The translations under genes were made by a program, and so were the position numbers. Shown in pieces: positions 31,334 to 39,397 of a DNA stretch of 40,514 nt. The notes under the pieces were generated by a model, which saw only the letters and a list, made by a program, of their open reading frames with translations, did not search any database and was not told the DNA's origin. This DNA comes from Candidatus Falkowbacteria bacterium RIFOXYA2_FULL_38_12 (GTDB lineage Bacteria > Patescibacteriota > Patescibacteriia > XYB2-FULL-38-15). The first letter of the stretch is position 1, and every line of letters starts with the position of its first letter. The stretch spans positions 26,431 to 66,944 of the forward strand of contig MFGA01000008.1 of NCBI GenBank assembly GCA_001778095.1, given 5' to 3'.

Positions 31334-31417
31334 ATTGGAAATAAATTAGGATAAAAGATATTAATTCAAAGCTTTAAGTGTCGTATAAGGTACATTGTGC
31401 GACTCTATTATTATCCA

Positions 31418-31457
31418 AAAAGAAGGGTTCAGTCTATGCTCCCCTCTTTTATTTTAA
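31418..31457 (+). terminator. Terminator between ftsQ and the M23 hydrolase
   Basis: AAAAGAAGGG (31418-31427) pairs with CCCCTCTTTT (31441-31450), 9 of 10, followed by ATTTTAAT. A further small stem (GTCG/CGAC, 31380-31403) lies upstream. Because A and T runs flank both sides it could act in both directions between these convergent genes. Confidence 0.55.
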
Positions 31458-31467
31458 TCTAAATTTT

Positions 31468-32850
31468 TTAAGGCAAATAATTTAAAGGATTAACGGGAAT
31501 ACCATTTAATCTTGTTTCAAAGTGAAGATGGGGTCCGGTTGTCATTCCACCGGCGCCGGAAGTTCCGGGCATGCCTCCGGATAGGCCGATTATCTGTCCC
31601 CTGATAACATAAGTGTCTTCTTGAACATCAATCCTGGAAAGGTGTCCGTACACGGTAGAAATATTATTGCTATGGATAATCATAACATAGCTATAGCCTC
31701 TTGCTCCCCCGTTTTTTACTCGAGCTACATATCCGGGCGCGGCCGCAGCTACTTTTGATGATTGATAAGCGCGGATATCAATAGCCGGATGCTCAAAAAC
31801 ATAACGATAAGGATAGTCGGGATCATGGAAGGTTGCCGTTATGCCTCGCGCCGGACTGACCGGCCAAGAAAGAGCAATGGAGCCGGTGCTCGCTCCCCCG
31901 CCTCCGGAAAAATTTTTGTCGCTTTCCTCTAATTTTTTTCTAATATTTTTTTCGATAGAATAGATGTCGGAATTTACCTGTGCTTGTTCGTATTTAGCCT
32001 CAAGAAGCCAGTTTTGGAATTTTTTTTCCGTGGCAAAAGTTTCTCCAAGAAGCACTTCTTTGTGGGCGACTTGATCACCCATAGAAGCTTGCAATTTTGT
32101 CAAATTCTCTTTGTTTTTTTCCTCTTCCGTTTGCTTTGCCTTTTTCTCCCCTTCCTTTTTTTGGAGGTCTTCTTTTTCCGCTTTTATTTTATCAAGTGTC
32201 CCTTGCAGATTAATCTGTAATTCTTTCACATACTGCATTTGGTCAAAGACTTCGGAAAAAGATTTGTCAGAGGCAATGATTTGTAAATAGTTTACGCGAT
32301 CACTCTGATTTATGAGTCGCAAAATATCAGCCATGCGCTCTTTATTCTCGGCTAAATTATTTTCCTTTTCCTTAATTTGCAACCCTAAATTTTTTATCTC
32401 CAGCTGGATTTCCTCAATATTTTTTTCAGTTGCCTCAATGTCTATTTTTATTTTTGCTATTTTATTGGAAAGAATAGCCAGCTCTGTTTCTAAGCTTATT
32501 GCCTTTCTTTTTGCGTCTTCTATATTTTTTTGATACGTAGCGGATTTCTTTTTCAGCGTTTCAATTTCTTTTTTTTTTGCCTCCATTTGCCTATCAAGTT
32601 CGGTGATTTCCTCCACAAGCGGATTGGCAGCTTGTTGAGCCAAGGACAGAGGTGCTTGAAATAAAAAGACCATGGCAAATATAAAAATTGCCAGGATCGA
32701 AAAAATGTTTTTTCTATTCCCCCTTAACATGAAATTTAAAAATAATTTTTGAAATTTTTTTGGCTTTAAGCGTACAATTTTTAATATAACCCCGCCCAAA
32801 TTTTCATCCCTTTCTTTGATAATAATTTGGGCGGAGGAAAATTGGTGCAT
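31468..32850 (-). CDS. Murein hydrolase activator/endopeptidase, coiled coil plus M23 (LytM)
   Basis: EnvC/NlpD-like secreted protein of up to 460 residues. A signal peptide or anchor (NIFSILAIFIFAMVFLFQAPLSLAQQA) is followed by a coiled coil over about residues 75-280, then a C-terminal LytM domain with the zinc ligands present: H354 and D358 (HPAID), H403 and HLH at 441-443. The intact site suggests a working peptidase that cuts peptide cross-links, rather than an activator only. The first ATG (32850) has GAGGA 3 bases before it. ATG 32730 would give a more ordinary signal peptide. Probably acts in cell separation or wall remodelling. Confidence 0.92.
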   Translation of the reverse strand: MHQFSSAQIIIKERDENLGGVILKIVRLKPKKFQKLFLNFMLRGNRKNIFSILAIFIFAMVFLFQAPLSLAQQAANPLVEEITELDRQMEAKKKEIETLKKKSATYQKNIEDAKRKAISLETELAILSNKIAKIKIDIEATEKNIEEIQLEIKNLGLQIKEKENNLAENKERMADILRLINQSDRVNYLQIIASDKSFSEVFDQMQYVKELQINLQGTLDKIKAEKEDLQKKEGEKKAKQTEEEKNKENLTKLQASMGDQVAHKEVLLGETFATEKKFQNWLLEAKYEQAQVNSDIYSIEKNIRKKLEESDKNFSGGGGASTGSIALSWPVSPARGITATFHDPDYPYRYVFEHPAIDIRAYQSSKVAAAAPGYVARVKNGGARGYSYVMIIHSNNISTVYGHLSRIDVQEDTYVIRGQIIGLSGGMPGTSGAGGMTTGPHLHFETRLNGIPVNPLNYLP

Positions 32851-32918
32851 TTCCTCAGGATTTAATTAACGCCAATTTTCCGTAGCCAAATATGTGCATG
32901 TCGGGCGATATATAATCA

Positions 32919-33155
32919 CTATTTTACGCCCATTTTATCTAGATTTTCTTTTGCTTCGTTAATCCTTACCTCTGCTTCGTTTTGTGTATCAAAAATCTCT
33001 TCTTTAAGAGTGCTTATAAGATTTTCGCCATCAATTTCAATGATCGCATCTGGCACCATGACAGAAAATTTTCCATCTGGCGTTTGTCCAATTTCAAATA
33101 GTTTTTTTTCTTTTTTTGTTTCTGGTGTGTAACCACACCTTTCTTGACTACCCAT
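32919..33155 (-). CDS. Unknown small soluble protein
   Basis: 78 residues, charged and without a membrane segment. FEIGQTPDGKFSVMVPDAIIEIDGENLISTL suggests a small beta-sheet, followed by a helical, acidic end (NEAEVRINEAKENLDKMG). No family recognised. It is flanked by gaps of about 70 and 140 bases and has no recognisable ribosome-binding site. The coding frame is supported by its length and composition only. Confidence 0.5.
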   Translation of the reverse strand: MGSQERCGYTPETKKEKKLFEIGQTPDGKFSVMVPDAIIEIDGENLISTLKEEIFDTQNEAEVRINEAKENLDKMGVK

Positions 33156-33292
33156 AATAATGTTAGTTAAATAATAAATTAGTTAAATTGCATCATAAGT
33201 TATGCCGACCACTAAAATAAATTGCCAAGAATACTAATAAATAAATTTTTGACTATTTCTTTACATAACTTATATTATAATACTGCTTTTTT

Positions 33293-34789
33293 CTATTTTA
33301 GTAAAATTTTTGCCTCATCTATTTTCTCCAAAACTCTATTTTTACCCAATATCTCCGCTATATCAAAAGGCGGAGGGGAATTTTTAAGCCCGGAAAGAGC
33401 GATTCTGAATGGCCAAAGCATATCCCCTACTCCCAGCCCTTTTTCTTCTATAAATTTTTTAATTTCCACTTCCAAGTTTTCCTTGGAAAAATCTTCTACG
33501 CCAGCCAAAAAGTTTTTTAACAACTCCAGATTTTTTGCAGTATCTTCCTTGCTTGATTTTTTCCAAACAAGAAGTTCGGGGTCATATTCTGATTTTTCAG
33601 TGAATAAAAATTTAACGATTTCCGAGATATCGTCTAGTTTAACCAATCTCTCCCTGGCTAATAAAACAACTTTTTTTATCCAATCATTGCTGACCGTTTC
33701 TCCGGTTTCTTTATTTTTATAATCTTCCCCATCTTTTTCTATCAAACCGGCATCAAGAAGATATGGCAGGCATTTCGCAGTCAAATCAGCCAAATCCATT
33801 TTCCTGATATAGTATTGATTAAACCAATTTAATTTTTCAATATTAAAGACGGCGCCACTTTTGTTTATTTTATCCAACGAAAATTGTTCAACTAGTTCCG
33901 CCAGGCTAAAAATTTCTTGTTCTGTCTTGGGATTCCAGCCTAAAAGGACAACAAAATTGATGATGGCTTCTTTTAGATATCCTTTTTTTAAATAATCCTC
34001 AACAGCCACATCTCCCTGCCTTTTACTTAGCTTTGATTTGTCGGCATTTAAAAGTAATGGCAGATGAGCAAATTGCGGAAGTTGCCAGCCAAAAGCCTCG
34101 TATAGTCTGATATGTTTTATTGTGCTTGAAATAAATTCTTCGCCACGCATAACATGCGTGACCCCCATCTCGTGATCGTCAATCATGTGGGCAAAGTTAT
34201 AAGTTGGGAAACCGTCGCTCTTTATAATTACAAAATCTTCTTGAAATTTCATTTCAGTTTTGATTTCTCCGTGGATTAAATCATTCCAGACACCATTTTC
34301 TTCGGTCGTGTTGTCATCCGGAATCATTTTAAGCCTAATAACATATTTTTCTCCGTTTTTTACTTTTTCTTTTGCTTCATTTTTATTCAATTTATTGCAA
34401 GATCTGTGCGGACCCCAATATCCCGGAGGAAGTTTATTTGTAGTTTGTTCTTCTTTAATTTTTACTAGTTTTTCTTCAGAACAAAAACAATAATAAGCTT
34501 TGTCTTCACTGATTAATTGCTCTGCGTATTTTTTATAGACATCAAGTCTTTTTGACTGAAAAATAATCTCTTTATTATCAAATTTAAGACCAAAATAATT
34601 TACAATATCTATAATTTTATTGTCAGCTCCTTCTATGAATCTGGCTCGGTCAGTATCTTCAATCCGCAATAGAAATTGGCCATTATTTTTTCTGGCAAAA
34701 AGAAAACTATACAATGCTGTTCTAAAATTTCCGACATGCATATAGCCTGTTGGACTGGGGGCGAAACGAGTGATGATTTTATTAGTCAT
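33293..34789 (-). CDS. gltX: Glutamate--tRNA ligase
   Basis: Class I synthetase of 498 residues. The HIGH-type motif is HVGN at 18-21 within RFAPSPTGYMHVGNFRTALY, and the KMSKS-type motif is KLSKRQGD (about residues 249-256). LLRIEDTDRAR and the GVTHVMRGEEFISST segment are family typical. A C-terminal helical anticodon-binding domain is present. Whether it also charges tRNA-Gln cannot be told from the sequence. Many bacteria without GlnRS rely on this plus GatCAB, and no gatCAB is in the window. Confidence 0.96.
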   Translation of the reverse strand: MTNKIITRFAPSPTGYMHVGNFRTALYSFLFARKNNGQFLLRIEDTDRARFIEGADNKIIDIVNYFGLKFDNKEIIFQSKRLDVYKKYAEQLISEDKAYYCFCSEEKLVKIKEEQTTNKLPPGYWGPHRSCNKLNKNEAKEKVKNGEKYVIRLKMIPDDNTTEENGVWNDLIHGEIKTEMKFQEDFVIIKSDGFPTYNFAHMIDDHEMGVTHVMRGEEFISSTIKHIRLYEAFGWQLPQFAHLPLLLNADKSKLSKRQGDVAVEDYLKKGYLKEAIINFVVLLGWNPKTEQEIFSLAELVEQFSLDKINKSGAVFNIEKLNWFNQYYIRKMDLADLTAKCLPYLLDAGLIEKDGEDYKNKETGETVSNDWIKKVVLLARERLVKLDDISEIVKFLFTEKSEYDPELLVWKKSSKEDTAKNLELLKNFLAGVEDFSKENLEVEIKKFIEEKGLGVGDMLWPFRIALSGLKNSPPPFDIAEILGKNRVLEKIDEAKILLK

Positions 34790-34802
34790 ATTTTTATTAT
34801 TC

Positions 34803-34833
34803 CCCTCCCTTCTCGGGAGTGGTTAGGGGAGGG
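34803..34833. repeat. GC-rich hairpin upstream of gltX
   Basis: CCCTCCC (34803-34809) and GGGAGGG (34827-34833) pair around an 17-base loop. It lies in the leader of gltX on the minus strand. Similar CCCTCCC/GGGAGG words recur in the clpB leader at 39188-39347. Confidence 0.55.
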
Positions 34834-34900
34834 TGATTAAAATAAAATCACAAGCTCCAAATATCTAATGCTCAAAATTCAAGACAAACTGACCCAAGCC

Positions 34901-34986
34901 GTCATCCTGAACGGAGTGAAGGATCTCTCGCGGATGCGAGCGACTCTGGGACAAGCCCAGAGATTCTTCGCTCCGCTCAGAATGAC
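34901..34986. repeat. Intergenic palindromic repeat of the GTCATYCTGA type
   Basis: Arms 34901-34928 (GTCATCCTGAACGGAGTGAA and onward) and 34959-34986 pair in 24 of 28 positions, and the four differences are all transitions. Two inner hairpins, CTCGC/GCGAG (34927-34940) and CTCTGGG/CCCAGAG (34944-34962), give a three-way junction. I recognise the GTCATTCTGAGCGGAGCGAAGAATCTC-like word as a dispersed element in many bacterial genomes. The gene-free stretch 34790-35107 otherwise holds the hairpin at 34803 and a T-rich degenerate repeat from about 35005. Confidence 0.8.
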
Positions 34987-35029
34987 AACTAGCTTCTGTA
35001 TGGTTTTAAGGTTTTGAGTCATAGTTTTG

Positions 35030-35057
35030 ACATTTGAATTTTGGTCATTGTAATTTA
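35030..35057 (+). repeat. Degenerate T-rich repeat, copy 2
   Basis: ACATTTGAATTTTGGTCATT then GTAATTTAT, related to the string before mreB (about 19631-19667). It precedes a run of GGGATTT/GTTATTTTGGATTT words up to 35090. No coding potential is seen. Confidence 0.4.
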
Positions 35058-35107
35058 TTTGGGATTTGTTATTTTGGATTTAGTGCTTCTTGTTACTCTT
35101 TTTGCCG

Positions 35108-35851
35108 CTATGATTGTTTCCTATCCATCTTAATTACCTTATAAATAAATACTGCAGTCGCATTAAAAATCCTCTTTATTCTTCTCGGCTCCAAGAAAAG
35201 CCTAAACAACCATTCCAACCCCAGTTTTCGCATCAAGGGTGGCGCTCTTTTTATTTTTCCGGAAATAAAATCAAAGGCTCCGCCAATTCCCATTGCCAAT
35301 TTTACCGAAGGAATATTTTTCAAATTAGCGTCAATCCACTTTTCTTGCTTCCCTCCGCCCAGCGCGACAAAGATGATGTCGGGATTTTTTTCGTTGATTT
35401 TTTTTAAAAAATTATCATCTTTCAACTTTTCTTTTTCTATTTTTCCTCCGCTTTCCGCACCGACTATTTTTAATTTAGGAAATTTATCAATCAATACTTT
35501 GGCTGTCTTTTCCGCAATCCCCTCTTCCCCGCCAAGCAGATAAACACTCTTTTTCTTCCCTTCTGCTATTTTACAGATTTCAAGCATTAAATCAACCCCA
35601 GTGATTCTATCTTCCAGAGGTGTTTTGAGGTAATAAGAAGCTAAAATTAGACCAAAACCGTCGGGAATGGCAATATCTGCCCTATTTAAGATAGCTTTAA
35701 ATTCCTCGTCCTTTTGGGCGCTTAAAACTATTTCCGGATTTGGTGTAATCAAAAAATGCTTTTTACCGTCTTCCAAAAAAGAGCTTATTTCAAGGAGAAG
35801 TTCTTCTTTTTTTATGTTATCAATTAGGGTTCCAAGAATATTAACTTTCAT
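35108..35851 (-). CDS. WecG/TagA/CpsF-family glycosyltransferase
   Basis: GT26-type enzyme of 247 residues that adds an N-acetylmannosamine-type sugar to a lipid-linked precursor in surface polymer synthesis. Family landmarks: MKVNILGTLIDNI at the start, HFLITPNPEIVLSAQKDEEF (about residues 32-51), RADIAIPDGFGLILAS with the likely catalytic Asp (about D64), YLLGGEEGIAEKTA, and DIIFVALGGGKQEKWI. Soluble or peripheral membrane protein. It ends near the repeats at 34790-35107 and lies 8 bases downstream of the RNA ligase family gene on the same strand. Confidence 0.9.
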   Translation of the reverse strand: MKVNILGTLIDNIKKEELLLEISSFLEDGKKHFLITPNPEIVLSAQKDEEFKAILNRADIAIPDGFGLILASYYLKTPLEDRITGVDLMLEICKIAEGKKKSVYLLGGEEGIAEKTAKVLIDKFPKLKIVGAESGGKIEKEKLKDDNFLKKINEKNPDIIFVALGGGKQEKWIDANLKNIPSVKLAMGIGGAFDFISGKIKRAPPLMRKLGLEWLFRLFLEPRRIKRIFNATAVFIYKVIKMDRKQS

Positions 35852-35859
35852 TGAAGTTA

Positions 35860-36411
35860 TTATTTTAAAGGAAATGATTTTAAAACCGTATAGGTTGAAC
35901 CACCTGGATCCAAATGACTTTCCATTAATTCCACACTTTTTACTTCAAAAGATACAGAGGGCAGACTTCCTTCGCAAACTTTTTCGCATTTTATATAATT
36001 TTTTATTCTGGCAATACTCAAATGACCCTTCCACGGTTTTTTATCAATAGGAAAATGCAGATTTTCTAATGTTAGTTCTATTTTTTCAATTAAATGATGC
36101 AACATCTCCGTTTCAGCTATTTTGATAAAAATAATACGCGGATCTCTTGCGTTTGGCAGATATCCAATACTTCCTGTTTTAAGATTAAGACTGGGTGTAT
36201 TCTCCATTACCTCGTCTAAACCTTTTTCTACTAATGAAATTTGTTTTTTATTAAGATTACCGAAAAAATGAAGAGTCAAATGATAATTTTCCGGATAAAT
36301 CCAGCGAATATCATAGGTATTATTTTTCTTTTTAAATTTTTCTAATGATTCGGCAATTTGTTTTTTTATTTCGTCGGGTAGGTTGATGGCAAGGAAGACT
36401 CGTTTGGTCAT
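35860..36411 (-). CDS. thpR: 2'-5' RNA ligase family protein / RNA 2',3'-cyclic phosphodiesterase
   Basis: A 2H phosphoesterase of 183 residues. The first motif is H44-L-T46 in ENYHLTLHFFGNL, the second H130-L-S132 in GHLSIARIK, so the second HxTx box carries Ser instead of Thr. The start MTKRVFLAINLPDEI is the family start; the frame is open upstream to a GTG at 36441, which I reject. It opens 2',3'-cyclic phosphates or reversibly joins 2'-5' bonds; the in vivo substrate is unclear in this family. Confidence 0.9.
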   Translation of the reverse strand: MTKRVFLAINLPDEIKKQIAESLEKFKKKNNTYDIRWIYPENYHLTLHFFGNLNKKQISLVEKGLDEVMENTPSLNLKTGSIGYLPNARDPRIIFIKIAETEMLHHLIEKIELTLENLHFPIDKKPWKGHLSIARIKNYIKCEKVCEGSLPSVSFEVKSVELMESHLDPGGSTYTVLKSFPLK

Positions 36412-36424
36412 AAAATGATATATG

Positions 36425-36976
36425 CTATTTTTTAGAAACACCCAAGTAGGTTGTTCTCGCTTTTTCTAAACAATCCAATGCAACACGTTGAATATCTTCA
36501 GCTTCGTTGATCAGTTTTAAAGTATCTTCCTTAAATCTTGTAATTTCTTCTTCCCTTTTTTGAATGATTGCTGAAGAACATAACACACCGTCTAGCTTCT
36601 TCCTTGTTTCTAAATATTCGATTGCTTTTTGACAAAGCTCATCGGGATACTGCGGATCAGTTAATACTGGACTTTGATAAACTGTTTTCATGAGGTCTTT
36701 CTTTAAAAAATACTCTCTTAATTCAACATACAAGTTGGTTTCTTCGCCGTGTAAAACTCTTTCGAAATTGCCCATATCCCAGTAGTATCGCCTAAATTCA
36801 GTCTGATTGATGTATCCTTTTATGGCATTTATTTTATAGTCTAAATTGTTAAGTTTTTCGTCTAAATCTTTCTTTTTTCGTTGCTTGTGAATTGTCCAAC
36901 GTTCTTCTTTCAACTTCTGTTGTTTACTTTCAAGATCTAAAAACATTAAATTTGGTGATTCTTCGCAGTCTTTCAT
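36425..36976 (-). CDS. Unknown helical protein
   Basis: 183 residues, almost entirely predicted helix with heptad-like stretches at about 15-55 (LESKQQKLKEERWTIHKQRKKKDLDEKLNNL, read in parts) and 140-170. There are four cysteines but no zinc-site spacing, no membrane segment and no signal peptide. No family recognised. It starts just downstream of the beta-helix protein gene on the same strand (24-base gap), so the two may be cotranscribed. Confidence 0.65.
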   Translation of the reverse strand: MKDCEESPNLMFLDLESKQQKLKEERWTIHKQRKKKDLDEKLNNLDYKINAIKGYINQTEFRRYYWDMGNFERVLHGEETNLYVELREYFLKKDLMKTVYQSPVLTDPQYPDELCQKAIEYLETRKKLDGVLCSSAIIQKREEEITRFKEDTLKLINEAEDIQRVALDCLEKARTTYLGVSKK

Positions 36977-37000
36977 ATTAGAATTTATTAAAATTTATCT

Positions 37001-38641
37001 TTAAAACTCATCCGCCCCAATGTCTATTCCGCTTCCTTTTGGCCGTGTTTCTTTATCAAAATCATTAGTCAACCCGGAAATGGTTCGCCCTTGGTCAACA
37101 ACCGAGGAAATTGAACTTTTTAAGTGCAAGTTTCCCGACGCCGGCGCAACAAACCAACTGGCCATAGCATTTGTAACATTATTTGAAGCAGTACCAGATG
37201 CACCGTCTCGCGCACTTATAGCTTTATTGGTTAGATTATTATAAATCTGCAATCCCGTTGTACTTCCAAAACGATATTCAATGGCGTTTGGATAACTATT
37301 GGCCATATAAATAGTGTTGTTGTAGACTTGCGAATTCCTAGCGTCTTCCAATCCGATTTGAACATCGGCAAAACCTTCTGAACTATCGTGATAGATCATA
37401 TTGTTGCGGATAATTCCTCCGACGTGTCCTCTATCTCCCAAACCAAATCCGATTCCCCTATCGCAGTTTATAATTGTGTTTCTTTCCACTAAAGTATTTT
37501 CCGATTCAGACCAAAAGTGTATCGCAAACTCGGCGATATTATCACTTGGACTTTTAATACTTTTAAAAGTGTTTCCTCGCACAATCCAATTTTTAGCATT
37601 GTGAGCATCAACTCCGCCAATATAATATTGCGGACCTCGTCCGGCGCTGTATTCAAATAAACTATTTTCCACAAGTCCATTGTCGGAACTGGCCGACATA
37701 TTTCCGGCATCATAGGCAATTTTTAGCATTTGTTCGCCTGTGTCAAGAAAATGAATATTGTTTGCGGAGAATCCGTCAACATTTGCCTGCAACTGGATAG
37801 CATGATTTGCCACTCTTTTTAAGGTCATATCTTTTACGGAAAAATTATTTCCCGCGACATTAAAAATATGAGAAACACTGCCAGCCATACCGTCTCCTTG
37901 CAAAATAACCGCCTCGCGATTTCCCGAACGGCTTCGGACAGTTACGCCATTTCCGGAAACCCAAAGCATATTGTTTATGGTATAGGTTCCGTTTTCAACA
38001 AGAATGGTTTTTTTAATGCCATTATTTGCGTTTTCCAGAGCATCATTCAGGGCAGAAACATTACTTACAATAATTGAATTTGGATCCTCCGTGTTTGTAT
38101 TGCCACCCGTATCCCCAGTATCGCCTGGAGTATCCCCCCCACTTGTTCCGCCAGTACTCCCCGTGCCACTTATTGTCCCCAATGCAATTTTTGAAAGATC
38201 GGTTGTCGTAATTCCTAAACCCAAACTCCTCATTATATTAAAAGCATCGCTAGGACGACCCAGAAAGTATCTTTTGCCGTTATTTGGGTAAACATACCAA
38301 GCCTCGCCATTTTGCTCTACCTGAAGCAAAATTTTGCCTTTAACACGGTTTATAAAGGTCGTCTCCCCTGTCCAACTGTCATTATTTTTAGGAATTTTGG
38401 CTAAATTAGCGTTAGTTATCCCTAATCCCAAAGATCGCATTATATCAAAAGCATTTTGCGGTCGGCCTAAAAAGTACCTTTTTAAGTTATCCGGGTAGAT
38501 ATAATAAGCCTCACCGTGGCTTTCCACCTGAAGAACGATTTTCCCCTTTACCCTTTCGGCTATTGTTGTTGCGGCAAAGCTGGGGTTAAAATTAAAAATT
38601 ATTAAAGATAAAGACAGTAAAAAGGTTATGATTTTTTTCAT
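37001..38641 (-). CDS. Secreted surface protein: two tandem repeat modules plus a right-handed beta-helix
   Basis: 546 residues. Signal peptide at 1-23 (MKKIITFLLSLSLIIFNFNP). Two copies of a module of about 58 residues, at 28-86 and 98-153, each reading RVKGKI-LQVE then GEA-Y-YP, KRYFLGRP and a DIMRSLGLGIT-like end. A flexible Gly/Thr/Asp linker (158-187) follows. The rest is a parallel beta-helix with many N-x-I/F-x-N turns (for example NNTIYMANS), of the pectate-lyase-like type, ending PKGSGIDIGADEF, as in choice-of-anchor Q proteins. No LPXTG or C-terminal helix is seen. Likely a cell-surface polysaccharide binder or lyase; no catalytic residues can be assigned. Confidence 0.85.
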   Translation of the reverse strand: MKKIITFLLSLSLIIFNFNPSFAATTIAERVKGKIVLQVESHGEAYYIYPDNLKRYFLGRPQNAFDIMRSLGLGITNANLAKIPKNNDSWTGETTFINRVKGKILLQVEQNGEAWYVYPNNGKRYFLGRPSDAFNIMRSLGLGITTTDLSKIALGTISGTGSTGGTSGGDTPGDTGDTGGNTNTEDPNSIIVSNVSALNDALENANNGIKKTILVENGTYTINNMLWVSGNGVTVRSRSGNREAVILQGDGMAGSVSHIFNVAGNNFSVKDMTLKRVANHAIQLQANVDGFSANNIHFLDTGEQMLKIAYDAGNMSASSDNGLVENSLFEYSAGRGPQYYIGGVDAHNAKNWIVRGNTFKSIKSPSDNIAEFAIHFWSESENTLVERNTIINCDRGIGFGLGDRGHVGGIIRNNMIYHDSSEGFADVQIGLEDARNSQVYNNTIYMANSYPNAIEYRFGSTTGLQIYNNLTNKAISARDGASGTASNNVTNAMASWFVAPASGNLHLKSSISSVVDQGRTISGLTNDFDKETRPKGSGIDIGADEF

Positions 38642-38758
38642 ATATTTTTGAAGTTAATTATTAAATTTTCTTTCTAGAGTATAGCAAATAAAACCCTTTT
38701 AGTAAAATAAAAAGTATGGTATATTTTAACTAGGCATATTAATTATTAACGTTTTTTT

Positions 38759-39064
38759 ATGGTGCAAGAAAAAGCCCCGGACATCTTCGAGGGCTATAAT
38801 AAAAGAAGAAAAGAAGAAAAGGGAGAGGCTCCCGAACCCCCAAGTTTAGTGGAAATTATGGAGAGGTTATTATTGGAACGATATGGAAGGGGAAATGAAA
38901 AAATGAAAGCACTTGACTATAATAGTTTAGGTCATTTTTTGCATGTTATGCAGATAGAAAATCCTGATCTAGCGAGCGGATTACAAAAGTATACTGAAAG
39001 ACAAAAAAGCGATGCAATGCTAATAGCATGGGAGAACTTAACAAAAGAAAGAGAACAAAAATAA
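38759..39064 (+). CDS. Unknown small soluble protein
   Basis: 101 residues, charged and mostly helical, with a proline-rich joint (GEAPEPPSLVEI) after an acidic/basic start. No membrane segment or recognised domain. A weak promoter (TTTTAG, 17 bases, TATATT at 38720-38725) precedes it and a strong terminator follows at 39083, so it appears to be an independent transcription unit between the surface-protein gene and clpB. Confidence 0.6.
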   Translation: MVQEKAPDIFEGYNKRRKEEKGEAPEPPSLVEIMERLLLERYGRGNEKMKALDYNSLGHFLHVMQIENPDLASGLQKYTERQKSDAMLIAWENLTKEREQK

Positions 39065-39082
39065 ATTAACCTTCGTATAATA

Positions 39083-39113
39083 AATAATCCCCTACTTTCG
39101 GGGATTATTGTAT
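39083..39113 (+). terminator. Intrinsic terminator
   Basis: AATAATCCCC (39083-39092), loop TACTTT, GGGGATTATT (39100-39109): 10 perfect pairs, followed by GTATTT. It ends the 101-residue gene and directly abuts the clpB promoter. Confidence 0.8.
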
Positions 39114-39141
39114 TTGACAAAAAATCCAGAAAAGCTAAACT
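39114..39141 (+). promoter_or_regulatory. Promoter of clpB
   Basis: TTGACA (39114-39119), 16-base spacer, TAAACT (39136-39141). The CIRCE operator begins 5 bases after the -10 box, covering the expected transcription start. Confidence 0.7.
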
Positions 39142-39145
39142 GTAA

Positions 39146-39172
39146 TTAGCAGTCTTTGGTCGGGAGTGCTAA
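39146..39172 (+). promoter_or_regulatory. CIRCE operator (HrcA-binding site)
   Basis: TTAGCAGTC (39146-39154), 9-base spacer, GAGTGCTAA (39164-39172). The CIRCE consensus is TTAGCACTC-N9-GAGTGCTAA, so there is one mismatch (C to G). Placed over the start of transcription, it predicts heat-shock control of clpB by HrcA. No hrcA gene lies in the window. Confidence 0.9.
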
Positions 39173-39190
39173 TCAAGTAGAATGGTCCCT

Positions 39191-39347
39191 CCCCTTAAGA
39201 TAAGGGGCTGCGTGTCGCTAAAGTTATAGCGACGGCGCAAGGATGGGAGGGGTTATGGATCATGAATAAACGTTCATAACTCCCCCCGCCTGCAACGCTA
39301 TGCTTGCATTCGCGGGCAGGCTTAATCCCCTCTTACCTTAAGAGGGG
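39191..39347. repeat. Composite palindromic element in the clpB leader
   Basis: Outer arms 39191-39207 (CCCCTTAAGATAAGGGG) and 39327-39347 are related to each other and each is itself a palindrome. Between them are stems 39214-39219/39228-39233 (GTCGCT), 39245-39257/39275-39287 (GGGAGGGGTTATG, 11 of 13) and 39288-39293/39316-39321 (GCCTGC). It is more GC-rich than its surroundings. With the CIRCE site and promoter it accounts for the gene-free stretch 39065-39397. Confidence 0.8.
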
Positions 39348-39397
39348 AAATCGCTAACCAACTTTTAACTTTTCATTTTTCACTTTTAATTTACTAT

